A stretch of 64,000 nucleotides of DNA. It comes from Novosphingobium sp. KA1. Lineage in GTDB: Bacteria > Pseudomonadota > Alphaproteobacteria > Sphingomonadales > Sphingomonadaceae. Under the pieces are notes generated by a model. The model ran no database searches, was not told the origin of the DNA, and saw only the letters and a program-made list of their open reading frames with translations. The stretch covers positions 1,647,001-1,711,000 of the forward strand of contig NZ_CP021248.1 in NCBI RefSeq assembly GCF_017309955.1, read 5' to 3'. Below, one piece after another: positions 7,326 to 16,700 of the stretch. The number at the start of each line of letters is the position of its first letter. Position 1 is the stretch's first letter. Position numbers and translations under genes: made by a program.

Positions 7326-9764
7326 ATGACATATCGCGCGAAACTGAAAGTCGGGCTGCTGTCCGCAACCATCTTCACCAACGTCGCCCTTGCCATGCCC
7401 GCGATGGCCGAGGACGCCGCGCCTGCCGCCGAGGGCAGCGGCGGCGGCGGTGACGTGATCATCGTCTCGGCCACCCGCCGCGACACCACGATCATGGAAA
7501 CGCCGATCAACATCAGCGCACTGGGCGGCAAGGACCTGCAGGACCTCCACGTCGACGACATGCGCAACCTCGGCGCCTTCACGCCCGGCGTGACCATCCT
7601 CGACACCGGCCCACGCGGCGCCGGCACCATCGTCATGCGCGGTCTTTCGGCGGACGACACGTCGGCGAGCGGCGGCGACAACAGCAACTCGGCGGTCGGC
7701 ATGTATCTCGGCGAAGTGCCGATGTACTACGACTTCAAGCTGATCGACATCAACCGCGTCGAGACGCTGCTCGGCCCGCAAGGCACGCTCTACGGCCTCG
7801 GCACCCTGGCCGGCGCCATGCGCAACATGCCCAACCGTCCCGACGCGACGCAGTTCTCGGGCGAGGTCCACGGCCAGGTCTTCGACATGGCCCACTCCAA
7901 GGACACCGGCTACAACGGCTACGGCGTCGTCAACATCCCGCTGATGAAGGACCACATCGCCTTCCGCTCGGCCACCGGCTATTACTTCACGCCCGGCTAT
8001 ATCGACTACAACTACCTGCTGCAGGATCCCGGCGTCTCGCTGCCGCAGCCGGGCGACGCCAGCAACCCGCTCGGCACCGCCGAGCAGCAGGCCGCCAACT
8101 TCAAGTCGCGCCGCGACGCGAACTTCGAGCGCACCTTCACCACCCGCAACCAGCTTGCGTTCTATACCGACGACCTCAAGGCCTACGTCACTTACGCGCA
8201 CCAGCGCACCCGCACCGACGGCCAGTCGTCCACCGGCGGCGGCTATTCGGGCGAGGGCAAGTACGAGGCCCCCTGGCGCTACCTCGAACCGGCCACCCGC
8301 ACCGGCGACATGCTGAGCCTGGAGATCGAAGGCAACGTGCACGATGCGGTCAACGTGGTGTTCGTCTCGGCCTATACGCAGCGCAAGACCAAGTACCAGG
8401 CCGACAACACCGACCTGCTGCTCGACCTCGACTACGGTTACGAGGCCTTCCCGGCCTTCTCCAGCTACAACAAGTCGGCCCAGAAGGAATACGAGTTCAC
8501 CAACGAGCTGCGCCTCGTCTCGACCTTCGACGGGCCGCTGAGCTTTGTCGCCGGTGCCTTCTGGAACCGCCAGCACTACAAGTCGAACTACGACGAATAC
8601 GTGCCCGGCTTCCCCGAATGGGCCAACGATCCGGACAACTGGGACACCGCGTTCGTCACCGATCACAGCAATCCCGAATACGCCCACGAGTATTCGTCCT
8701 TCGTGCGCAGCACCAATGACGAGAAGGGGCTCTACGGCGAAGCCACCGTGCACTTCACCGACGACCTCCAGCTCACCGGCGGCCTGCGCTACTACAAGTA
8801 CAATGCCTGGGTGAACGGCGGTTCCTACCTCCCGCTCTGGGACGACACTTACGCCACGCGTTCGGGCTCCACCGGCAAGGACGGCCTTGTCTACAAGATC
8901 AACGCCTCGTGGAACATCTCGCCCGAGTTCATGGTCTACGGCACCTGGTCGACCGGCTACCGCATCGGCGGCGTGAACCGCACCGCGCCCTGCAGCCAGG
9001 ACGTGATCGACAAGTACAACGCCGGCTTGCCGCAGGACGGCCAGACGCTCTGCGCGCTGCCCAACGAACTCTCCTACGGCCCCGACAAGACCAAGAACGC
9101 CGAAATCGGCATGCGCGGCCAGCTCCTCGACAACAAGCTGAACTTCAGCATTTCGGCCTTCCACATCGACTGGGACGGCATCCAGCTTGCCGGCCAGACC
9201 TATTACGGCGCCATCGGCATCACCGTGAACGGCGGCAAGGCGGTGTCGAAGGGCATCGACGCCTCGTTCGAGGCCCGGCCGATCCCCGGCCTGTCGATCC
9301 GCGGCAACTACTCCTACCTCGACGCGCACCTGACCGAGGGCGTGGCCAACCTGCTGTCGACGCATGACGGGCTGGTCGACGCCGAGGTCGGCGACCGGCT
9401 GCCCGGATCGGCCAAGAACAAGGGGGCGATCGGCGTGACCTACGACCTGCCGGTGGGCGACAACAGCCTCGCCTTCGGCTGGACGGCGACCTATACCGGC
9501 AACATCCTGACCCGCGTGGGCGCCCGTGCCGGCGGCGAAAAGCTGCCCGATTACTGGATGCACCAGGCCAACATCACCTACAAGACGGCGATGTACGACA
9601 TCGGCCTCTACGCCACCAACATCTTCGACAAGTATGCCGTGACCGGCGTCAGCAACGACCTGACCCGCGCCGGCATCGTCAACGACGGGGTGGTTTCGCG
9701 CTACTATGGCCGCTCGGTCGCCCAGCCGCGCACGATCGGCCTGCAGGGCACCATGCGCTTCTGA
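7326..9764 (+). CDS. TonB-dependent outer membrane receptor
   Basis: An 812-residue receptor. It has a signal peptide (residues 1-28, ending AMPAMA), a TonB-box-like segment (DVIIVSATR), a plug domain with the RVETLLGPQGTLYG motif, and a 22-strand barrel ending in the aromatic residue of LQGTMRF. A GGGAA ribosome site precedes the ATG. Such receptors import siderophores, cobalamin, glycans or other scarce ligands using energy from TonB-ExbB-ExbD. This one lacks the RETPQ signature of siderophore receptors and resembles the general receptors that sphingomonads carry in large numbers. The convergent TPR-sulfotransferase downstream is a recurrent neighbour of such receptors in this order. Ligand unknown. 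Confidence 0.93.
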   Translation: MTYRAKLKVGLLSATIFTNVALAMPAMAEDAAPAAEGSGGGGDVIIVSATRRDTTIMETPINISALGGKDLQDLHVDDMRNLGAFTPGVTILDTGPRGAGTIVMRGLSADDTSASGGDNSNSAVGMYLGEVPMYYDFKLIDINRVETLLGPQGTLYGLGTLAGAMRNMPNRPDATQFSGEVHGQVFDMAHSKDTGYNGYGVVNIPLMKDHIAFRSATGYYFTPGYIDYNYLLQDPGVSLPQPGDASNPLGTAEQQAANFKSRRDANFERTFTTRNQLAFYTDDLKAYVTYAHQRTRTDGQSSTGGGYSGEGKYEAPWRYLEPATRTGDMLSLEIEGNVHDAVNVVFVSAYTQRKTKYQADNTDLLLDLDYGYEAFPAFSSYNKSAQKEYEFTNELRLVSTFDGPLSFVAGAFWNRQHYKSNYDEYVPGFPEWANDPDNWDTAFVTDHSNPEYAHEYSSFVRSTNDEKGLYGEATVHFTDDLQLTGGLRYYKYNAWVNGGSYLPLWDDTYATRSGSTGKDGLVYKINASWNISPEFMVYGTWSTGYRIGGVNRTAPCSQDVIDKYNAGLPQDGQTLCALPNELSYGPDKTKNAEIGMRGQLLDNKLNFSISAFHIDWDGIQLAGQTYYGAIGITVNGGKAVSKGIDASFEARPIPGLSIRGNYSYLDAHLTEGVANLLSTHDGLVDAEVGDRLPGSAKNKGAIGVTYDLPVGDNSLAFGWTATYTGNILTRVGARAGGEKLPDYWMHQANITYKTAMYDIGLYATNIFDKYAVTGVSNDLTRAGIVNDGVVSRYYGRSVAQPRTIGLQGTMRF

Positions 9765-9792
9765 TCGAAGTCCGGCACAAGCAACCAGGAAG

Positions 9793-9823
9793 CGGCGCGG
9801 GAAACTCCGGTTTTTCCGCGCCG
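9793..9823. terminator. Hairpin between convergent receptor and sulfotransferase genes
   Basis: CGGCGCGG at 9793-9800 pairs with CCGCGCCG at 9816-9823, with further A/T pairing towards the loop. It is followed by GTTTTCC, a weak U-run on the plus strand. Confidence 0.65.
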
Positions 9824-9835
9824 TTTTCCGTCCGC

Positions 9836-11419
9836 TCAGTCGATCGCGATGCCCTGCGCGCGGAAATAGGCGGCGACTTCGGCCATGCCCTCGCCCTGGG
9901 TCTTCCAGCGGCCCACCGCGTCGCTGTTGAGCTTGCGCCGCACTTGCGCGGCGCTCGGCGTGGCGACGGCGGCGCGGTTCTCGTGGAAGGCAAGGCAGGC
10001 CGCGTCCCAGTCCAGCCCGCAGTGGCCGAGCAGGCGGCGGGTCTGGCCTTCCTGGTCGGCGACCAGTCCTTCATAGCTCAATTGCAGCACCCGGCCCGGA
10101 TAGAGCCGCTCCCACAATGCCATCAGCCGGTCGAAGCGCAGATAATAGCGCGCCGTGTCCATGAGATCGTAGGAGTAGCCGTAATAGGCCGAGAGGCTGG
10201 CAAACAGGTTCTTGTAGTTGCTCCACACCGTGTCCATCGGGTGGCGGCGCAGGCAGACCACCGAGGCCTTCGGGAAGGCCCGCAGGATATGGCCGACATA
10301 CAGGAAATTGGCCGGCAGCTTGTCGACGAACCGCGCCGCGCCTGGCGGGCGCTGGTGCGCGGCGCGGGCCATGTAGGCCTCGCCGACAAGACGGGGGTCG
10401 ATCGCCGCGCTCGCCGCCACCGTCGCCGGATCGATCACCAGCCGCGAAGGCGTGCCCACCAGTTGCTTGACCGCCAGCTGCTTGACCGCCAGCGGCATCG
10501 CCTGAAGCTCTCCGGCCGAGCCGACGCCCGGATGCGAGGACAGGATGCGGTCGACCAGCGTGGTGCCGGTGCGCGGCATGCCGACCACAAAGATCGGCGC
10601 ATCGTCGGCGCCCTGGTAGCCCGGCCCCGGATCCGCCAACCCCGCGCCGAACGTCGCCTCGATGGCATCGAAGATCGCCGCGTCCTGCGCAAAATCGTAG
10701 CGGATCGCCCGCTTGTGCGCGGCATTGGCGAGGGACAAGTGGCCAAACGCCGCCGCCGCCTGGCCGAGGTCTTCGAGTTCCTTGGCCAGTGCATAACGGA
10801 TGCGCAAGGCATCGTCCGGCCTCGCCGCGGCGGCCAGCGCCGCTTCCAGCCGGGGCACGTGATGGGCCTCGTGCGTCTGGCGCGAGAGGATCGCCAGCGC
10901 ATAATGCGCGCGCGCATTGCCGGGATCGGCGGCAAGGATCCGCTCGTAGTGCCCGCGCGCCTCCTCCACCCGCCCGGTGAACCCGCTCGCCGCCGCCAGG
11001 TTGTAGCGATAGTCGAGATTGTCCGGCTCGGCCGCAACCGCGGCTGCAAACGGCACCATCGACGCCTCGTGATCGCCCAGCCGCGCCAGCACGCAGCCGA
11101 TGGTGTCGCAGGTCAGCGCATCGCCGGGCGGCAGTGCCATGGCCTGCCGCGCGGCCTCGGCCGCCTCGCCGTCACGGCGCAGCAGGATCAGCAGCCGGGC
11201 CAGATGCGCGAGGTATTCGGCGCGGGGCGCGCGCGCGGCCGCAGCCTCGATCAGCGGCACCGCCTGGCCGACCTGCCCCGCCTCGGCCGCGCTGATGCCG
11301 AGCAGGAAATAGCCCTCCGCGCGCTCGGGCGATGCCGCGATGAGACGGCGGGCCGCCGCCCCGGCCGCCGCCAGATCGCCGCGTCCCAGCGCCGCGCGTG
11401 CCTCGGCCTCCAGCGTCAT
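9836..11419 (-). CDS. TPR-repeat protein with C-terminal sulfotransferase domain
   Basis: A 527-residue protein in two parts. Residues about 1-240 are tetratricopeptide repeats (repeated A-x2-A-x-P and YNLA-type helices), a protein-binding scaffold. Residues about 270-510 are a PAPS-type sulfotransferase: the 5'-phosphosulfate loop is GMPRTGTTLVDRILSSHP and the 3'-phosphate loop is CLRRHPMDTVWSNYKN. There is no signal peptide, so it is probably cytosolic. The acceptor is unknown; in this order such genes frequently sit next to TonB receptors. A tandem 15-bp duplication at 10463-10492 gives AVKQLAVKQL after the PAPS loop, which may be strain-specific. Confidence 0.9.
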   Translation of the reverse strand: MTLEAEARAALGRGDLAAAGAAARRLIAASPERAEGYFLLGISAAEAGQVGQAVPLIEAAAARAPRAEYLAHLARLLILLRRDGEAAEAARQAMALPPGDALTCDTIGCVLARLGDHEASMVPFAAAVAAEPDNLDYRYNLAAASGFTGRVEEARGHYERILAADPGNARAHYALAILSRQTHEAHHVPRLEAALAAAARPDDALRIRYALAKELEDLGQAAAAFGHLSLANAAHKRAIRYDFAQDAAIFDAIEATFGAGLADPGPGYQGADDAPIFVVGMPRTGTTLVDRILSSHPGVGSAGELQAMPLAVKQLAVKQLVGTPSRLVIDPATVAASAAIDPRLVGEAYMARAAHQRPPGAARFVDKLPANFLYVGHILRAFPKASVVCLRRHPMDTVWSNYKNLFASLSAYYGYSYDLMDTARYYLRFDRLMALWERLYPGRVLQLSYEGLVADQEGQTRRLLGHCGLDWDAACLAFHENRAAVATPSAAQVRRKLNSDAVGRWKTQGEGMAEVAAYFRAQGIAID

Positions 11420-11577
11420 GCGCCGCGCCCGGGGCAGGCGGACAGGGTCGGGACAAGGGCGGGCCGGTGCAAAGTCATGACCGCAGGTCTAGCGGCTTTG
11501 CCCCGCAGGTCCAACGCGCAAAAGCACTGGCGCAATCGCCACTTGGCGCCCCTGCCGTGCCCGTCTAGAGCAGGCCC

Positions 11578-12051
11578 ATGGCTCAGGCGACGCGCGCGAC
11601 GAAGATGCTCGAACAGGCTGGCATTGCCTTCAGCCTGCACAGCTATGACTACGATCCCTCGGCAGACAGCATCGGCCGGGCGGCGGCCGAGGCGATCGGC
11701 GCCGATCCGGGGCAGGTGTTCAAGACGCTGATGGTGCTGGCCGACGGCAAGCCCGCCTGCGTGATCGCGCCGAGCAGCGGCGAAGTCTCGATGAAGCGCG
11801 CCGCCGCCGCACTCGGCGTAAAAAGCGCCGCGATGATGAAACCCGCCGAGGCCGAGCGCCTGACCGGCTACAAGATCGGCGGCATCAGCCCGTTCGGACA
11901 GATGAAGCGCGTTCCCGTCGTGATCGACGAGACCGCGATCCTGTGGGACGCGATCTTCATCAACGGCGGCCAGCGCGGCCTTCAGGTGCGCCTCACCGCG
12001 CAGGACGCCGCCGAAGTGCTGGACGCGAGACTGGCCGATATCTCCGCCTGA
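11578..12051 (+). CDS. ybaK: Cys-tRNA(Pro)/Cys-tRNA(Cys) deacylase, YbaK family
   Basis: A 157-residue single-domain trans-editing enzyme that removes cysteine mischarged onto tRNA-Pro. The conserved lysine is Lys49 in VFKTLMV, and the family GGISPFG loop is at 101-107. Length and architecture match stand-alone YbaK. It is cytosolic. The ribosome site (GAGCAGG) is modest. The stop codon overlaps the first base of the large inverted repeat that follows, which probably ends its transcript. It has no functional link to the cobalamin genes downstream. Confidence 0.95.
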   Translation: MAQATRATKMLEQAGIAFSLHSYDYDPSADSIGRAAAEAIGADPGQVFKTLMVLADGKPACVIAPSSGEVSMKRAAAALGVKSAAMMKPAEAERLTGYKIGGISPFGQMKRVPVVIDETAILWDAIFINGGQRGLQVRLTAQDAAEVLDARLADISA

Positions 12052-12205
12052 GAGACCGTTTGAAGAATGCCCGTCATGGCATTTTTGAGACGGCACCAGC
12101 CCGCCCCCCACCCAACCACCCGCGAGTGTATCCTGATGGGTGGTTGGGTGGGGGAGCGGGCTGGTGCCGTAAAATTCGCGTGTCGCGAATTTTCAAACGG
12201 TCTCT
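12051..12205. repeat. 155-bp composite inverted repeat built from two hairpin-family copies (C and D)
   Basis: The outer arms AGAGACCGTTTGAA (12051-12064) and its complement (12192-12205) match perfectly. Inner arms 12090-12121 and 12138-12170 pair over 32 bases with a single bulged A at 12155. Between outer and inner arms each side carries its own hairpin: AATGCC/GGCATT at 12066-12083, and AAAATTCGCG/CGCGAATTTT at 12171-12193. The result can fold as a four-armed cruciform. It sits between the ybaK stop and the cobalamin riboswitch and likely also terminates transcription. Confidence 0.85.
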
Positions 12206-12282
12206 GAAGGCTTGCCCTCCCACCGGTCGCCAGCTACGAGCGGGACCGTCCGAAACGCCGCAAGGCAGCTCGGACATGATCG

Positions 12283-12498
12283 CGCCGGTGCCCCGCAAGG
12301 GGCTTAATACGGGAACACGGCAAGGATGGTTCGCCATCCGGACCGGGCTGTCCCTGCAACTGTAAGCGGCGAGCGCGATGCACATCGCGGCGGGGCAAGG
12401 ACCCTCGCCGCAGCCACTGGGCCGGACGCTAAATCCTGCGAGGCCTGGGAAGGCCGTGCATCACGCTATGACCCGCAAGCCAGGAAACCTGCCGGCGT
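12283..12498 (+). promoter_or_regulatory. Cobalamin (B12) riboswitch controlling the cobW-cobN-cobO-bluB operon
   Basis: Class hallmarks appear in order: GCTTAATACGGGAAC, then CTGTCCCTGCAACTGTAAG, then GCCACTG, a GGGAAGGC element, and finally GCCAGGAAACCTGCC, the B12 box. The closing P1 stem is CGCCGG (12283-12288) with CCGGCG (12492-12497). Downstream, GTCGCTC near 12505 can pair with GAGCGAC near 12557, a plausible expression platform before the cobW start at 12701. Adenosylcobalamin binding is expected to reduce expression of the operon. Confidence 0.95.
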
Positions 12499-12700
12499 CG
12501 ATGTCGCTCTTGCCCGGGTCCAGGGGATGGCCAAGGCACGGTAACTCTTCCGTCTGAGCGACGTGATGCATGCGGCCGGGGCCGCAGCGGCATGCCGTGT
12601 CGGGCGCCCGTGCGCCGGTCCGACAAGGCGCGCCGCCTTCGCCGCGTGTGCGGCGGAAAGCCCGGCCGTTTCAGGTCGCTGGCGCGCGGGAGACGATTAC

Positions 12701-13762
12701 ATGAGCAAGGTTCCCACCACCGTCATCACCGGCTTCCTCGGCGCCGGCAAGACCACGCTGATCCGCCACCTGCTGCAGAACGCCAAGGGCCGCCGCCTGG
12801 CCCTCATCATCAACGAGTTCGGCGATGTCGGCGTCGACGGCGAACTGGTGAAAGGCTGCAACGACGAGGCCTGCCCGCAAGACGACATCGTCGAACTGGC
12901 CAACGGCTGCATCTGCTGCACCGTCGCCGACGACTTCCTGCCGACCATGCAGAAGCTGCTGGACCGCGAGAACAAGCCCGATCACATCATCATCGAGACC
13001 AGCGGCCTTGCCCTGCCCAAACCGCTGGTGAAAGCCTTCCAGTGGCCCGACATCCGCACCCGCGCCACGGTGGACGGCGTGGTCGCGCTGATCGACGCCG
13101 ATGCCGTCGCGGCCGGTCGCTTCGCCACCGACGAGGCAGCGCTGGCGGCAGCGCGCGCGGCCGATCCGATGCTCGACCACGAAAGCCCGCTAGAGGAACT
13201 GTTCGAGGAACAGCTGGGCTGCGCCGACATGGTCGTGCTCAACAAGACCGACCTCGTCGACCCGCAAGCCCTTGCCCATGTCGAGACGCTGGTGCTGGCC
13301 GAAACGCGCCCCGGTGTGAAGATCGTGCGCGCCGATCACGGCGCCGTCGACATCGCCGCGCTGCTGGGCATCACCGCGGCAGCCGAAGACGACCTCGATT
13401 CCCGCCCCTCGCACATCGATGGGCTGGACGAGGATCACGACCATGACGACTTCGACAGCTTTGTCGTCTCTGGTGGCGATGTGGTCGATCTCGAGGCGCT
13501 TCTGGTGCGTCTGAACGACCTGATCGCGGAGCACGACGTGCTGCGCGTGAAGGGCATGGTCGCGGTCGTCGGCAAGCCCGGCCGCCTGGTCGTGCAGGCC
13601 GTCGGCCCCCGCATCCAGCACTTCTACGACCGCGGCTGGCTGCCGCAGGAAATGCGCCGCACGCAGCTGGTCGTGATCGGCCAGAAGGGGCTGGACCGCG
13701 CCGCCATCGAGGCGGGGCTGGCGGGGGTTCTCGGCCCCGTGGCCGCTACCGCAGACGCCTGA
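12701..13762 (+). CDS. cobW: CobW-family GTPase metallochaperone
   Basis: A 353-residue G3E-family GTPase. The start at 12701 is fixed by GGGAGA seven bases upstream and by the family N-terminus SKVPTTVITGFLGAGKTTL (P-loop 11-19). The metal-binding CxCC motif is NGCICC (Cys70, 72, 73), NKTD is the GTP specificity motif, and a His/Asp-rich loop (DEDHDHDD) near 247 separates the C-terminal domain. CobW delivers cobalt to the CobNST chelatase in aerobic cobalamin synthesis. Its stop overlaps the cobN start by one base, so the two are translationally coupled. It is the first gene after the riboswitch. Confidence 0.96.
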   Translation: MSKVPTTVITGFLGAGKTTLIRHLLQNAKGRRLALIINEFGDVGVDGELVKGCNDEACPQDDIVELANGCICCTVADDFLPTMQKLLDRENKPDHIIIETSGLALPKPLVKAFQWPDIRTRATVDGVVALIDADAVAAGRFATDEAALAAARAADPMLDHESPLEELFEEQLGCADMVVLNKTDLVDPQALAHVETLVLAETRPGVKIVRADHGAVDIAALLGITAAAEDDLDSRPSHIDGLDEDHDHDDFDSFVVSGGDVVDLEALLVRLNDLIAEHDVLRVKGMVAVVGKPGRLVVQAVGPRIQHFYDRGWLPQEMRRTQLVVIGQKGLDRAAIEAGLAGVLGPVAATADA

Positions 13763-16700
13763 TGCACCTGCTGTCCGCCACGCCGGGGACGATCTCCAAT
13801 GGCGAGGAGGCGATCGACCTCGACCAGTCCCCCGGCGACATGGTGATCCTCACCGTGGCGGACAGCGAACTCGCCTGCTTCGCGGGCGCGGCGGCGCGGA
13901 TGCCGGACGGCGCACCCAGCATCCGCCTCGCCAACCTGCTGCAACTGCGCCACCCCTATTCGATCGACCTCTATGTCGAGAAAGTGATCGCGCACGCCAG
14001 ATTCGTCTGCGTGATCCTGCTCGGCGGCAAGAGCTACTGGCCCTACGGCATCGACGAGATCGCCCGCACCGCGCGCGAGAACGGCATTGCCTTTGCCGCC
14101 ATTGCCGATGGCCGCGAAGCCGATCCCGCGCTCGACCGTGCCTCCACCCTGACCGCCGATCTGCGCGAACGGCTGCGCGACTATCTGCGGCAGGGCGGCA
14201 TGGCCAATGCCCTCTCCTTCCTGCGCACCGCCACACGGACCATCGGCCATGACGCCGGCGCGCCCGACGATCCGGTGCCGGTCGCCGACGCCGGGCTCTA
14301 CCTTGCGGGCACCGAGCGCGCAGGCCTTGCCGAAGTGCGGGCGGGCTGGACCCAGGGCCGCCCGCTCGCACTGCTGGTGTTCTACCGCGCGCTGATGATC
14401 GCGGGCACGCTGGACGCCGTGGACGCGATGATCGCAGCGCTGCACGAGCGCGGCTTCAACGTTGCCGCCGTCCACGTCCGCGCCTTGCGGGAGCCGTTCG
14501 CGGCGGACTGGCTCTCCGGCCTGCTGGGCGAGATCGCACCCGACGTGATCGTCAATGCCACCAGCTTCGCCTCCTCCTCCGTAGGAGACGAGCGCAAGCC
14601 GGGGATTCTGGAAAAAGCGGATTGCCCGATCCTGCAAGTCGCTTTCGCCGGTGTCGAGGAGGCCGATTGGCACGGTTCCGCACGCGGCCTTGGGCCGCGC
14701 GATCTCGCCATGAACGTGGCGCTCCCCGAAGTGGACGGCCGCCTGTTCACCCGCGCCGTCGCCTTCAAGGCCGCCGCCCGCTTCGACGCGGTGACCCAGT
14801 GCGGCATCGTTGTCCCGCGCATCGCGCCGGACCGGGTGGCCTTTGTCGCGGACCTCGCCGCCAACTGGGCGAGCCTGCGCCGCACGCCGTGCCCCAAGCG
14901 CCGCGTGGCGCTGGTGCTGGCCAACTACCCCAACCGCGACGGGCGCATCGGCAACGGCGTCGGCCTCGACACTCCCGCCAGCACCGCGGCGATCATCGCC
15001 GCACTGGCCGAGGCGGGCTACGACACCGGCGCAGCGCCAGGAGACGGCGCCGCGCTGATGCAGGTGATGACCGGCGGCGTGACCAACGACCTCACCTCTC
15101 GGGCCCGCCCCGGTGAAGTCTCGCTGCCGCTTTCGGCCTACGAAGCCGCCTTCGCGAACGTGCCCGAAAGTGCACGCAAGGCCATGACCGAACGCTGGGG
15201 CGAGCCCTCCGCCGATCCCTTCGTGCAAGGCGGCGCGTTCCGCCTGCCGGTCCACCGTTTCGGCAATCTCGCCGTCGCCGTGCAGCCCGCGCGCGGCTAC
15301 AACATCGATGCCAAGGCGAGCTACCACGATCCCGCGCTGCCCCCGCCGCACGCCTACCTCGCCTTCCACATCTGGCTGGCGCAGGACTTCGGCGCGCAGG
15401 CGGTGGTCCATGTCGGCAAGCATGGCAATCTGGAATGGCTGCCCGGCAAGGCCATCTCGCTCTCGCGCGAATGCTTCCCGGAAATCTGCGCCGGGCCGCT
15501 GCCGCAGCTCTACCCCTTCATCGTCAACGACCCCGGCGAAGGCACGCAGGCCAAGCGCCGCATCGGCGCGGTCATCGTCGATCACCTCACCCCGCCGCTG
15601 ACCCGCGCCGAGACTTATGGCCCGCTCAAGCAGCTCGAGGCGCTGGTGGACGAATATTACCTCGCCGCCGGCATGGACCCGCGCCGGCTCGACCGGCTGC
15701 GGCGCGACATTCTCGATCTGGCACGCAGCCACGGCCTCGACCGGGATGCCGGCGCCAGCGGTAACGACGACGATGCGCTTTCGGCCATCGACAACTACCT
15801 GTGCGAGCTGAAGGAATTGCAGATCCGCGACGGTCTGCACGTCTTCACCCGGTCGCCCGAAGGCCGCTTGCGCCGCGACCTGCTGGTCGCGCTGGCCCGC
15901 ACGCCGCGCGGCTACGACCATGCCGGACAGGCCTCGCTGCTGCGGGCGATGGCGGACGACTTCGGACTGGACTTTGACCCGCTCGACTGCCGGATGAGCG
16001 ATCGCTGGAATGGCGTCCGGCCTGAAGCCCTTGCGGTCGTCTCCGATGAACCATGGCGCACGCATGGCGATACCGTCGAGCGGCTCGAACTGCTGGCGGC
16101 GGAATGGGTCAGCGAAACAGCCCAAACCCCGCTCGTCCTGAGCGTGTCGAAGGACCACAGCCCCGCATCAGCATCCTTCGACAGGCTCAGGACGAGCGGG
16201 GCGGGGGACAGAACGCTGGCCGTCCTCGATGCCATCCGCACCGACCTCGCCCCGCGCATCGACCTGTGCGGCCCGCGCGAGGCCGAAGCGCTGCTGGCCG
16301 GTCTCGACGGCCGTTTCGTGCTGCCCGGTCCCTCTGGCGCGCCTACCCGCGGGCGGCCGGATGTGCTGCCCACGGGGCGTAACTTCTACTCGGTCGACAC
16401 CCGCGCCGTGCCCACCGCCGTCGCCTGGGAACTCGGCCGCAAGTCCGCCGATCTTCTCGTCGAGGACTACCTCCAGCGCGAGGGCGAGCACCCCAGGGCC
16501 GTGGCCCTTTCCGCATGGGGCACCGCCAACATGCGCACCGGCGGCGATGACATCGCGCAGGCCCTCGCGCTGATGGGCGTGCGTCCGCGCTGGGACTGGA
16601 CTTCGGGCCGCGTGACCGGCTTCGAGGTGATGACCGTGGCCGAACTCGGCCGCCCGCGCGTGGACGTGACCTTGCGCGTCTCCGGCTTCTTCCGCGACGC

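Noticed and set aside
7065..9563. 832-codon open frame on the minus strand
   Set aside because: It lies opposite the TonB receptor, whose signal peptide, plug and barrel are clear. The antisense product is a Val/Ala/Gly/Arg-rich composition typical of a GC-rich shadow frame.
10463..10492. Tandem 15-bp duplication in the sulfotransferase gene
   Set aside because: Visible (AVKQLAVKQL) but short, in frame and in a non-catalytic loop; likely replication slippage with no special meaning.
13624..16158. 844-codon open frame on the minus strand
   Set aside because: Antisense to cobN, which is recognised along its whole length and coupled to its neighbours. No family pattern in the antisense product.
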